From the IMG/VR virus record IMGVR_UViG_3300043429_000442, positions 1-24,517 of that record: 24,517 nt of DNA; one strand, written 5' to 3'. Positions within the stretch are counted from its first letter, which is position 1. Every line of letters begins with the position of its first letter. The DNA comes from a virus. Below, piece by piece: positions 1 to 7,948 of this stretch. Made by a program: the position numbers and the translations under genes. The notes beneath the pieces are model-generated. The model was not told the origin of the DNA. It saw nothing but the letters and a program-made list of their open reading frames with translations, and searched no databases.

Positions 1-1
1 T

Positions 2-2173
2 GACGAACTTCAAAAAACCAATACCAAATACGAGATATTTGATAACTCTAGCATTTCTAAAGATAAAAAAATACAGAGACTGTCCGTTGTTAATAGATTT
101 GATAATGAGATGGAAAATGGTATGGGTGGAACCAGGGTATCTAATCTATATTACCATCAGTTGATGTATAATTCTACATCGGATGATAAAAAAAGACGAA
201 TTGATGATTATCGTTCCATGGCAAACTTTTCAGAAGTAGAGAGAGCATTGCGAGAGATTTGTAATGAATTTTTTGAAACAGACGAACGCGGTCAGACCTT
301 AAAAATAAAACTTAGAGGAGAACATAATGAAGAAGTACAATCTCTTATAGAAGAAGAATTTTTATCTTTCGTAGAAGTCTTGAAATTAGAAGACAGGGGT
401 AGAAAAATGATTTGGGACTGGCTTATAGAAGGTGAATTATTTTTTGAAAATATAATTTCCACAAAAAAGCCAGAACTCGGTATTATAGGGTTAACTAGAA
501 TTGCTGCTGAACGCTGTGACCCCCTCTATTATGATCTTGATAATGAGTTAATTGATTGTTTCCTTTTGAGAAATAAATCACCTGATATGTATCCTTTTCA
601 GTGGGGAAAATTTACTGCTCAAGCGTCCTACGGTTCCAACCACAAACACCAAATTCTATTTTTAAACGAAAAGCAAATAACGCATATAGCTAATGATCAA
701 TGGGCAGATGGAAAAAAATACAGACTACCAGTTCTTTCTTATGCTAATAGACCTTATCGCCAACTCTCCCTCATAGAAGATGCTACTATAATATACATGT
801 TAGTACGTGCCCCTGAGAGGTTAGTGTTTAATGTGGATGTGGGAAATATGCAGCCTTCGAAGGCTGATCAATACATGAAACGTCTTATGTCTCAGTTTTG
901 GTCAAAGAAAACAGTAACACAAGATGGTCGGGTGGAAAACACATATGATCCACAAGGTATGTTAGAAAATTATTGGTTTCCTAAACATGGGGATGGTAAG
1001 GGGTCTACCGTCGAATCCGTGGGAGGTGGAAGTGCTAGTCCTGATAATTTAGAAATATTAAATTTCTTTGTTCAAAAGCTTTATCTAGCATTAAAAGTAC
1101 CACTATCTCGTTTAAATTCAGACACTGCTTTTTCAGACGGGGAAAGTATTACGCGAGAAGAATTAGGATTTGCTGAATATATTATAGATTTACAAAAATT
1201 ATGGGCAGCAGCTATTAAAAAAAGTTTCGTAGTTCATCTTAAACTAAGAGGTAAAAAACTCTTAGAATCTGCTAAAAAATTAAACGTTGATAAAGTAATA
1301 AAAACCGATAAAGATGGAAAAGTGAACTCGTTCCAAGTTTCACAAGTATTCAAAGATGATTATTTTAATAATAAGTGCTGGGATTATTATGATCTCTTAG
1401 TGGAAACTGTAAACGATAGGGTAAGTGTATTGGAAAAAGAATATGATTCACAATATAGTGTATTATTATCTGAGTATGATTCTTATAATGAAACTATAAA
1501 AAGAATGCAAGGAGGACTTATAACAGAATCAGAAGATTATAATGTAAAGTTGCTGAACGAAAAATTAGATTTTATAAAAGAACGCCTAGATACTATTCGC
1601 GAAGAGCAAGAAGAATTATCAGATACTAAAATTGATATGCAATCTTGGTGGGAACAATATGATCTTCGTGAAGAGGATCTAGATATTAAATTTGTAGAAC
1701 CTAGCCAATTTTTTGCACTTAGACAACAACAATTATTCCAATTAAAATTTGATAATTTTAACAATATGTCTCAGAATGATTTTATATCCAAAACATTTGC
1801 TCAAAAACTGTATTTAGGATGGAATGATAAGGAAATTCTTGCTAATAGAGAATTCCTGTTAAAAGACGCTGCATTTCGTTGGGAACTTGCACAAATTGAA
1901 CAAAATGGTCCAGATTTCCGCGAAAAAGCTCTTGAAGAGATGCAAGCAGCAACAGGTGAGGGCGGTGGAATGCCTGAAGGAATTGGTGCAATGGGTCCGC
2001 CATCAGGCGGTGGTAGTGGTCCAAGCCTTCCTAGTCCTGGAAAATCTGATACAAATCTTCCAAGTTTCGGAAAACCCTTAGAAGGTGAAGAAGATGCTTC
2101 GGAAAATGATAGTGAAGATTCCGCAGAGTCTGATGAAAATACTCCTCCTAAACCCCCTTCACCGGAAGGGTAG
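2..2173 (+). CDS. 20: portal (head-tail connector) protein, T4 gp20-like, 5' end outside window
   Basis: Forms the dodecameric portal at the capsid vertex through which DNA is packaged. The frame is open from base 2, so the true start lies left of the window; the first internal ATG is at 110. At least 723 residues are visible, against 524 in T4 gp20. The diagnostic T4-portal block begins near nt 808 with RAPERLVFNVDVGN, followed by a stretch ending in a FFVQKLYLALKVPLSRL-type segment (about nt 1063-1113), the same order as in T4 gp20. A region rich in Glu and charged residues (about nt 1430-1640) looks helical or coiled-coil. The extra C-terminus (about nt 1945-2170) is Gly/Ser/Pro-rich then acidic, a low-complexity tail I do not recall from T4. 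Stop is TAG. Family call is firm; the N-terminus is unseen. Confidence 0.93.
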   Translation, partial: DELQKTNTKYEIFDNSSISKDKKIQRLSVVNRFDNEMENGMGGTRVSNLYYHQLMYNSTSDDKKRRIDDYRSMANFSEVERALREICNEFFETDERGQTLKIKLRGEHNEEVQSLIEEEFLSFVEVLKLEDRGRKMIWDWLIEGELFFENIISTKKPELGIIGLTRIAAERCDPLYYDLDNELIDCFLLRNKSPDMYPFQWGKFTAQASYGSNHKHQILFLNEKQITHIANDQWADGKKYRLPVLSYANRPYRQLSLIEDATIIYMLVRAPERLVFNVDVGNMQPSKADQYMKRLMSQFWSKKTVTQDGRVENTYDPQGMLENYWFPKHGDGKGSTVESVGGGSASPDNLEILNFFVQKLYLALKVPLSRLNSDTAFSDGESITREELGFAEYIIDLQKLWAAAIKKSFVVHLKLRGKKLLESAKKLNVDKVIKTDKDGKVNSFQVSQVFKDDYFNNKCWDYYDLLVETVNDRVSVLEKEYDSQYSVLLSEYDSYNETIKRMQGGLITESEDYNVKLLNEKLDFIKERLDTIREEQEELSDTKIDMQSWWEQYDLREEDLDIKFVEPSQFFALRQQQLFQLKFDNFNNMSQNDFISKTFAQKLYLGWNDKEILANREFLLKDAAFRWELAQIEQNGPDFREKALEEMQAATGEGGGMPEGIGAMGPPSGGGSGPSLPSPGKSDTNLPSFGKPLEGEEDASENDSEDSAESDENTPPKPPSPEG

Positions 2174-2176
2174 TAT

Positions 2177-2184
2177 TATAAATA
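2177..2184 (+). promoter_or_regulatory. late-type promoter box TATAAATA
   Basis: Perfect match to the T4 late consensus, ending 9 nt before the ATG at 2194. No Shine-Dalgarno lies between box and start. With T4 spacing the transcript would start about 4 nt before the ATG. Confidence 0.6.
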
Positions 2185-2193
2185 AATAGAAGT

Positions 2194-4290
2194 ATGTCAA
2201 GTATTATACCCGAGGGATTCGGCTCCACAGCATTAAATGGTAGAATAAGCTCATATGCAGACTTAGTTTATAGAACTAAGTCTCTATTAGGCTGGCCTTC
2301 TACTCCAATTGAACTCACTGATGTTCAATGGGCGCATATCATAGATAAAGCTGTTGAAGATTTTACAGAATTTGAAGGTAATCGAGAAGAAGAATATCTA
2401 GTATTTTGTTCCAATCTATATAAACGTGGATGTGGAGTTAAACTGGATGAGCTTCTACCAGTTGCATGTAATACAAATCAATGTTTCCAAACCATTGCCA
2501 CAGAAACAGTGACAGCAACATATTTAAGTTGTGAAGATATACAGACTACTACTGCATATTTATCAGTTACGCCTTTTGAATATCCGACTGATTATAATTT
2601 TTTGGACCCACTTTCAGTCGCATATTCGGGGACTAGTGGGCAGAATTCTTATCTCTACTTCGATCCTGAAAACCCGTGGAATGCAACAAATGTATGTGCA
2701 GCCAATTGTATTACAATAAATCCGATAAGTTCACAATACTTTCAATTATCTAGTAATCCGAATTTATCTGCACATGTTTTTAATTTTGAGAATTCTACAA
2801 TATTAGAAAATGTTCTTTCTACAATATCAGCCGAAATTATAGGATACGATTTCAGTGCCGTTCCGTTAAGTGGATTAGGAAATGCTCTATCAGCCATACC
2901 CATAAGTTACTTTGATTTGTCTGCATTTTATTCAGATAATATTTTATTCGGACCACCTGTTCAAGCATGTGTAAATATTGGAAAGGGTTTAGGATATATA
3001 TATCCTAATTGTAATACATCCTTGATAAGTTCATGTAATGCATTAACAGCACAATATGGAATTTCTCCTACTGTTACATATATTTTAACATCTGATATTA
3101 TTTCTAGTATTGATATTGTTTTATCGGCTGCTAATTTTTCTGCTGTCTCAGCATACTATACAAGTTATTGTGAAGAATGCAACTGTAAATGTGAACTACT
3201 TTCAACATTTACAGATACTACTTCTTCGTATCATTTTGAATTATTTTCACCATATATAAGTGCAAGCACCGGGATTGTATGGGATCTATCAGCAAGAGAT
3301 ATATCAGATGCAACGCATATACGGCTTTTTGGCGTGCCTTCATGCACCACTGATGGTTCGATACCTCTCGACTCAAACAACGGCATTCTTGGCACCTTTA
3401 CGCTATGTAATACAGCGTTCTCTACGAATGGTCCTATGACGCTTGAGAAAGTTCAATTCTTCGAAGATTCTAAGCCACCTCTAGAAATATTATATGATCA
3501 AAACTGTGCATGGACAAATAACGGGTTTACGTTTTCTTATTACAATTCTGCCCATACGGCATGTGTTCGTCCGACTCCTAAAAAGGTTAAAGTCGATGTA
3601 TCGTTTAAAAATTGTTCTACAGTAACCGAGGTAGGTGTAGTTAGCACTGTTATCGATGGTGGATATGATGATGTTCTTAACCGTAGAAGAAAAGTTCTCG
3701 GGGTGTTTGCGGCAGATAATGCGGGACAAGGTGGATATTTCGGGGGCGGTGGTGATCTATTATTCAATTTTGATTATGCACTTCTTGCAAGTACATTTGG
3801 TTATGACTTAATGGGTAGCAGAAACAACCTAGGCAAACAAGGCTATGATTTACTAACATATCATATGGCAAGAGATTTTGTTGACCACTCCAAGAAAATG
3901 CTAAGATATGTTTCTTATCAATTTAATCCAAGAACACAGTATTTAAAAATAACTCCTGAACCTGCTGGTACGACATTTGGATTTGAAACTTCTTGCTGCA
4001 ATAATCAGGTGAATAGAGGGGGTAATCAATGTTATGTATTAGGGGTTTATATCGAACCTTCTGTGGAAACTTTGCTAAATACTTATTTCATTAAAGAATA
4101 CGTACTTGCACTTGCAATGATCACTCTTGGAAGAATTCGTTCAACTTTTGGTGGTGTTACGCTTTATGGTGGTGCAACACTAGAAGGCGCTCAATTAGTT
4201 GAAAAGGGTGAGGCAAAGGCAGAAAAATTATTAGCAGAACTTCGTGATGAGTATAGATATTCAAGTCCTATGGGATTCTATATCGGATAA
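2194..4290 (+). CDS. virion structural protein, probable neck/head-tail connector family
   Basis: A 698-residue protein directly after the portal. Its N-terminus (residues about 20-70) has the pattern YADLVYRTKSLLGWP, then ELTDVQW, then an AVEDFTEF helix, which I associate with connector-like structural proteins of large T4-type phages. The C-terminus (about 590-698) has a conserved-looking block: a KEYVLALAMITLGRIRS helix, a Gly-rich loop and a charged helix ending in ELRDEYRY. Between them is a long Ser/Ala/Cys-rich, probably beta-structured insert, including the cluster C326-E-E-C-N-C-K-C333. T4 neck proteins are much shorter (gp13 about 309 aa). Position after the portal supports a head-completion or connector role, but the exact T4 equivalent, perhaps gp13, is inferred. 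Confidence 0.6.
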   Translation: MSSIIPEGFGSTALNGRISSYADLVYRTKSLLGWPSTPIELTDVQWAHIIDKAVEDFTEFEGNREEEYLVFCSNLYKRGCGVKLDELLPVACNTNQCFQTIATETVTATYLSCEDIQTTTAYLSVTPFEYPTDYNFLDPLSVAYSGTSGQNSYLYFDPENPWNATNVCAANCITINPISSQYFQLSSNPNLSAHVFNFENSTILENVLSTISAEIIGYDFSAVPLSGLGNALSAIPISYFDLSAFYSDNILFGPPVQACVNIGKGLGYIYPNCNTSLISSCNALTAQYGISPTVTYILTSDIISSIDIVLSAANFSAVSAYYTSYCEECNCKCELLSTFTDTTSSYHFELFSPYISASTGIVWDLSARDISDATHIRLFGVPSCTTDGSIPLDSNNGILGTFTLCNTAFSTNGPMTLEKVQFFEDSKPPLEILYDQNCAWTNNGFTFSYYNSAHTACVRPTPKKVKVDVSFKNCSTVTEVGVVSTVIDGGYDDVLNRRRKVLGVFAADNAGQGGYFGGGGDLLFNFDYALLASTFGYDLMGSRNNLGKQGYDLLTYHMARDFVDHSKKMLRYVSYQFNPRTQYLKITPEPAGTTFGFETSCCNNQVNRGGNQCYVLGVYIEPSVETLLNTYFIKEYVLALAMITLGRIRSTFGGVTLYGGATLEGAQLVEKGEAKAEKLLAELRDEYRYSSPMGFYIG

Positions 4291-4311
4291 CTATATACAG
4301 TTGAATAATTT

Positions 4312-4319
4312 AATAAGTA
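4312..4319 (+). promoter_or_regulatory. late-type promoter box AATAAGTA (one mismatch to TATAAGTA)
   Basis: Ends 6 nt before the ATG at 4326, in the 35-nt gap after the connector-like gene. It differs at the first base from the TATAAGTA form seen before the kinase-like and sheath genes. Confidence 0.4.
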
Positions 4320-4325
4320 TAACAT

Positions 4326-4625
4326 ATGACCGAGAAATTTGACGAATTTGTTTACAACCTATTACATGAGGGTAAAAAACCTCGTTGTACTGGGCCTACA
4401 CTTCCACAATTATCTGATAATCCTCGTTATGTGTTTAGTAGATGTGCGCCAAATCCCTACACCGCTGGATATAAAAGAATTTATTATCTTCGTCGTGGAG
4501 AACCTCTTACGTTGGATAAATGTAAGAATGATCCTAGATATGGCACTTCGAAATATGAAGATTGTCGTCTAGCAAGACGGGCTGCTGCTAATCGCAAACG
4601 TCGTTTAAGAAGACGTAAAGGTTAA
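4326..4625 (+). CDS. small basic protein with Arg/Lys-rich tail, unknown
   Basis: A 99-residue protein that I do not recognise. It has four cysteines (C21, C40, C66, C80) and an extremely basic end (about residues 83-99, RRAAANRKRRLRRRKG), which suggests nucleic-acid binding or neutralisation of DNA charge. It has no membrane segment or signal peptide. It follows portal and connector genes on the same strand, so a virion-associated or packaging role is possible but is inference. Its TAA overlaps the TAA of the convergent PAS gene in the sequence TTAA. Confidence 0.75.
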   Translation: MTEKFDEFVYNLLHEGKKPRCTGPTLPQLSDNPRYVFSRCAPNPYTAGYKRIYYLRRGEPLTLDKCKNDPRYGTSKYEDCRLARRAAANRKRRLRRRKG

Positions 4626-5263
4626 TGTGTTTGGGTAATAGTCCCATGATAACCTAGAATAGTTCCATCCACTGATTTGTGGGGATATATAGTACATTTA
4701 ACATCTTCAGTTATGCCTGTTTGTTGGTGTTTTATTATGAACTCGGATTCAAAGGGTATATTATACTTTATACTATTTTGCCACAATGCCCACACTTTAT
4801 CCCGAAAATCCTCCTCTATGCTAATAACCCATGAATTTGACTTAACACTTTCAGAATCAAGGCCAGTCATGTTTAAAAAGGCTTTATTAGCCCATACCAA
4901 TTGCCCGGTTTTATCAAACTCAACCATTCCTGTGGTTACTAAATTTGATGCAATAAGCTTGGATCGCAATTCCGCCAAACGAGTATTATCGTCTATTCGT
5001 AGTATTCTATCCATAATAGACTTACCACTGTTTTTTGAGAACTCTTTATTTAAAGATTGAATAACTGGTAATATTTCGGTATTAATAATATTAACCGTCT
5101 CCGCCATTTTATCTATCTTAGAAATGTGGCCCATGATAGGGTTGTATACGAATCTTAGCCAGCACGGTTTTATCATATAGGTATATATAGGTATACTAAA
5201 ACCAGCCACAGTTATTGCGGCGACGATAAATTCTAAAATATCCTTAGTGTTTGTAAAATCCAT
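4622..5263 (-). CDS. membrane-anchored PAS-domain protein
   Basis: A 213-residue protein with one hydrophobic segment near the N-terminus (about residues 10-31), a linker with helical character (about 45-103) and a C-terminal PAS domain (about 104-211). PAS hallmarks visible are GMVEFDKTGQLVWANKAFL, then NMTGL, the helix around W158-W161, and the final strand GYHGTITQT. PAS domains sense ligands, redox state or light, or mediate protein-protein contacts. There is no kinase, GGDEF or methyl-accepting output domain, so it could act as a sensor, a dimerisation platform or a decoy for a host signalling protein. It stands alone on the minus strand between virion genes and is preceded by a late-type box 5 nt upstream, suggesting late expression at the inner membrane. 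Confidence 0.8.
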   Translation of the reverse strand: MDFTNTKDILEFIVAAITVAGFSIPIYTYMIKPCWLRFVYNPIMGHISKIDKMAETVNIINTEILPVIQSLNKEFSKNSGKSIMDRILRIDDNTRLAELRSKLIASNLVTTGMVEFDKTGQLVWANKAFLNMTGLDSESVKSNSWVISIEEDFRDKVWALWQNSIKYNIPFESEFIIKHQQTGITEDVKCTIYPHKSVDGTILGYHGTITQTH

Positions 5264-5268
5264 AAGAA

Positions 5269-5276
5269 TATTTATA
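5269..5276 (-). promoter_or_regulatory. late-type promoter box TATAAATA
   Basis: Reads TATAAATA on the minus strand, ending 5 nt before the ATG of the PAS gene. No Shine-Dalgarno sequence lies between them. Confidence 0.6.
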
Positions 5277-5292
5277 TATTAAGTGAAGCATA

Positions 5293-7710
5293 TTACCATA
5301 CAGTAACAGTACTTAATGTTCCGAACTGTAATTTTATTCCCAATAATCTTGCATCAGTTGCAAGATTATCATTAACATTATTAACATCACGATATATTCT
5401 AAAATAGACAAGACTATTTTGGGTAGGTGTTCCACTGAAAGTTATAGTATTCGATATGTCTGAAATATGTAATGCACTGAGAGTGTTTAGTTGATCAACC
5501 ACACTAACCGCTGTTCCCCAAGATTGATCAATCGATTCGAGATCGTTTTTTACCATACTCTGAATAGCAAATACTGCGGAAGTAGTTACAGTTCCTGTAG
5601 TACTTGTCCAATAGAATCGAGTTTTAAAATTCCCTAGATTCCAATTAAGAGGAGGAGATATTTTAAAATGAACATATTCAACAGAACCTGCATCAAAATC
5701 ATAACAATCAAAGGTTATATAATTAGACGATAGACATATCGTAGATGCTTGTGCGGGGGAACCTATTTGGGGTGCCATTGCGCCCGCATCTATCCACACC
5801 TCATCAGTACCTCTCACAGACCATAAACTACTATTTGCATTTACAGTGGTGTATACACCACTGTAACTTTGTGCCCATGTAGTAAAAATAGGATCAGATT
5901 CTATTGATATTCCTGATAGAATCCATAAAGAAGAATTACTCTTCACAACATTATCTGTGGATATCAATCCGGCAGAATTTGTGTTTACGAAAGTGTCAAC
6001 TTCAGTATTATCACCAATTCCCCAAAATGTGCTATTATTCATAACAGTGGTTTTGGTACTATCCCATTCACTAGATAATGTTTTTAAATCGGTGCCCTGA
6101 TAGTTCCAATTTGTTGCAGAATTCAGAGTAACAGCACTATATAAAGTTTGTATATTCAATGCACTAGATTCTAGCCATGTGGTAAAAATAGGATCTGACT
6201 CGGTACCCACTCCACCACTTAAAATCCATAGTGCAGAATTATTTTTAACAGTAGTATTAATCAATACTATGTCAGAAGAGTTCGAATTGACAAAAGTATT
6301 AACTTCAGTATTATCAGTCCCGCCATTTCCCCAATTGGAACTATTAGTTTGAACTGTGATGAAAGACGATTGCCAGTCGCTAGAAAGTGTTTTTAAGTCT
6401 GTACCTTGATAGTTCCAAGTTATTGATGAGTTGGAATTAACAGTACTGTATAGTGTTTGTATATTTGATGCACTAGAATTTAACCATGCAGTAAAAACAG
6501 GATCTATTTCAGAAGTCGAAGAACCGCTTAAAATCCATAGTGCGGAATTATTCTTTACCGTATTGTTTATCAATACAATATCTGAAGAATTAGAGTTGAC
6601 GAATGTGTTGACTTCAGTATTATCCGAATCATTTTCCCAATTAGAACTATTAGTTTGGACTGTGGTATAGGTTGACTGCCAGTTACTAGAAAGACTCAAA
6701 TCTGGAACGAAAAGATATGCTGCACTGTTTGATATTAAATTATTATACGACACTTCATAGTTACTAGAATATGTTTGTGCCCATGTAGTGAAAACAGGAT
6801 CTGTTTCCGTTGAGGATATAGTATTTCCACTTAAAATCCATAGTGCAGAGTTATTCTTGACTGTGTTGTTTATTAAGGTAATATCTGAAGAGTTTGAATT
6901 AACAAAAGTATTAACTTCAGCATTATCCAGATCGTTCTCCCAATTGGAACTATTAGTCTGAACTGTGGTGTATACCGCATTCCAATTAGAACTGTTAGAT
7001 ATTGTCAGATTACTAGTGTTAATAATCACAGAGCTATAGCTCTGTGCCCATGTAGTAAAAATGGGATCAGTTTCAGAAATTGAAGAACCACTTAAAATCC
7101 ATAATGCAGAATTATTTTTAACAGTAGTATTAATCAATACTATGTCAGAAGAGTTTGAATTAACAAAGGTATTAACTTCAGCATTATCCAGATCGTTCTC
7201 CCAATTGGAACTATTAGTCTGAACTATATTATAGGTTGACTGCCAGTTACTGGAAAGTGTTTTTAGGTCTGTACCTTGGTAGTTCCACTGAACAGAAGAA
7301 TTACTTTTGACTACATTAAATAAAGAATTTAAATTTGAACCACTGTTTCCTAACCATGTAGTAAAAATAGGATCTGTTTCAGATCCTCCGGTAGACCATA
7401 TTCCCGAATTTGCTTTAACAACGGTTTCTACTTGTTCCCAATCAGAGGTCAATGTTTTAATATCTGTTCCCTGATAGTTCCAATTTGCACTATTGCTGTT
7501 GACTGTATTATAAGAACTAACCAAGTTGGCACTATATGAATTGGACCATGATACGAACAAAGGTTCTCCACTTATTGCGACACCTGTATTATAATCGTCT
7601 AACACATCAAGTGCAATAGAACTTACACCACTTACAAAATCGGTAATGTCAGATGTTGTGTGGGTATGGTTTACAGTTCGAACTGTTAGTTTTTGGCAAT
7701 TAGAGGACAC
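5293..7710 (-). CDS. repetitive long fibre / probable adhesin, trimeric coiled-coil type
   Basis: An 805-residue Asn/Ser-rich protein starting at a GTG placed 5 nt after a TATAAATA box. The N-terminus has the HTHTTSDITDF pattern common in phage tail fibres. Residues about 50-640 are repeats built from modules around TDPIFTTW (six copies plus a degenerate first one), NWNYQGTD (four), EVNTFVNSNSS (five) and NNSALWILSG (five). A short unit V-x-x-N-S-x-x-W occurs about 18 times and fits a coiled-coil a/d heptad with Asn at d. The last ~170 residues are non-repetitive and look like a beta-rich tip domain ending in LLGIKLQFG. Likely a receptor-binding or whisker-like fibre; its attachment point on the virion is not evident. 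No chaperone gene is visible beside it. Confidence 0.8.
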   Translation of the reverse strand: MSSNCQKLTVRTVNHTHTTSDITDFVSGVSSIALDVLDDYNTGVAISGEPLFVSWSNSYSANLVSSYNTVNSNSANWNYQGTDIKTLTSDWEQVETVVKANSGIWSTGGSETDPIFTTWLGNSGSNLNSLFNVVKSNSSVQWNYQGTDLKTLSSNWQSTYNIVQTNSSNWENDLDNAEVNTFVNSNSSDIVLINTTVKNNSALWILSGSSISETDPIFTTWAQSYSSVIINTSNLTISNSSNWNAVYTTVQTNSSNWENDLDNAEVNTFVNSNSSDITLINNTVKNNSALWILSGNTISSTETDPVFTTWAQTYSSNYEVSYNNLISNSAAYLFVPDLSLSSNWQSTYTTVQTNSSNWENDSDNTEVNTFVNSNSSDIVLINNTVKNNSALWILSGSSTSEIDPVFTAWLNSSASNIQTLYSTVNSNSSITWNYQGTDLKTLSSDWQSSFITVQTNSSNWGNGGTDNTEVNTFVNSNSSDIVLINTTVKNNSALWILSGGVGTESDPIFTTWLESSALNIQTLYSAVTLNSATNWNYQGTDLKTLSSEWDSTKTTVMNNSTFWGIGDNTEVDTFVNTNSAGLISTDNVVKSNSSLWILSGISIESDPIFTTWAQSYSGVYTTVNANSSLWSVRGTDEVWIDAGAMAPQIGSPAQASTICLSSNYITFDCYDFDAGSVEYVHFKISPPLNWNLGNFKTRFYWTSTTGTVTTSAVFAIQSMVKNDLESIDQSWGTAVSVVDQLNTLSALHISDISNTITFSGTPTQNSLVYFRIYRDVNNVNDNLATDARLLGIKLQFGTLSTVTVW
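5990..7230 (-). repeat. tandem imperfect repeats inside the fibre gene
   Basis: Five copies of a segment encoding EVNTFVNSNSS lie near nt 5990, 6291, 6600, 6900 and 7161, so the period is about 260-310 bp. The copies near 6889-6965 and 7150-7226 are almost identical in DNA sequence and offset by 261 bp (87 codons). Length variation by recombination is expected. Confidence 0.8.
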
Positions 7711-7715
7711 ATAGT

Positions 7716-7739
7716 TATTTATAATCTGGATTATAAATA
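7716..7739. promoter_or_regulatory. palindromic divergent late promoter
   Basis: Two perfect TATAAATA boxes point outward: minus strand 7716-7723 for the fibre gene and plus strand 7732-7739 for the 67-aa gene. They form a perfect inverted repeat, TATTTATAATC and GATTATAAATA, with a 2-nt centre. Each box ends 5 nt before its start codon (GTG at 7710, ATG at 7745). The palindrome is therefore the whole intergenic regulatory region. Confidence 0.65.
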
Positions 7740-7744
7740 CTATT

Positions 7745-7948
7745 ATGAAATACCTTACTATGATATTCGATCTTTTTAAAATCGTCCAAACATTTGGGGG
7801 ATTTATACAGAATCTGATTCAAACATCTAAACGAAAAAAAGAAATAAAACACGTTGAAGAAGTTAAAAAAGAGGTTTCTCATATAATAGAAAAACCTATT
7901 AACGACGAAAAGGATATCAAGGATTTGAATGATCGCTTAATGTTCTAA
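7745..7948 (+). CDS. small protein with N-terminal hydrophobic helix and charged tail, unknown
   Basis: A 67-residue protein. Residues about 1-25 are hydrophobic or amphipathic and could be a membrane segment; the rest is Lys/Glu-rich and probably helical (about 28-66), ending in a LNDRLMF motif. This architecture resembles small phage lysis-associated or inner-spanin-like peptides, but nothing specific proves it. An alternative ATG at 7760 exists; 7745 is preferred because it sits 5 nt after the TATAAATA box, the spacing seen at several other starts here. The stop abuts the stop of the convergent VWA gene (TAATTA). Confidence 0.6.
   Translation: MKYLTMIFDLFKIVQTFGGFIQNLIQTSKRKKEIKHVEEVKKEVSHIIEKPINDEKDIKDLNDRLMF

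Noticed and set aside
4677-5060. 127-residue plus-strand open frame
   Set aside because: It lies wholly antisense to the PAS gene, whose domain motifs are clear, and has no promoter box or family motif.
5293-7710. Fibre repeats as a diversity-generating retroelement or CRISPR
   Set aside because: Repeats are in-frame protein modules with no reverse transcriptase, template/variable pair or regular spacers.
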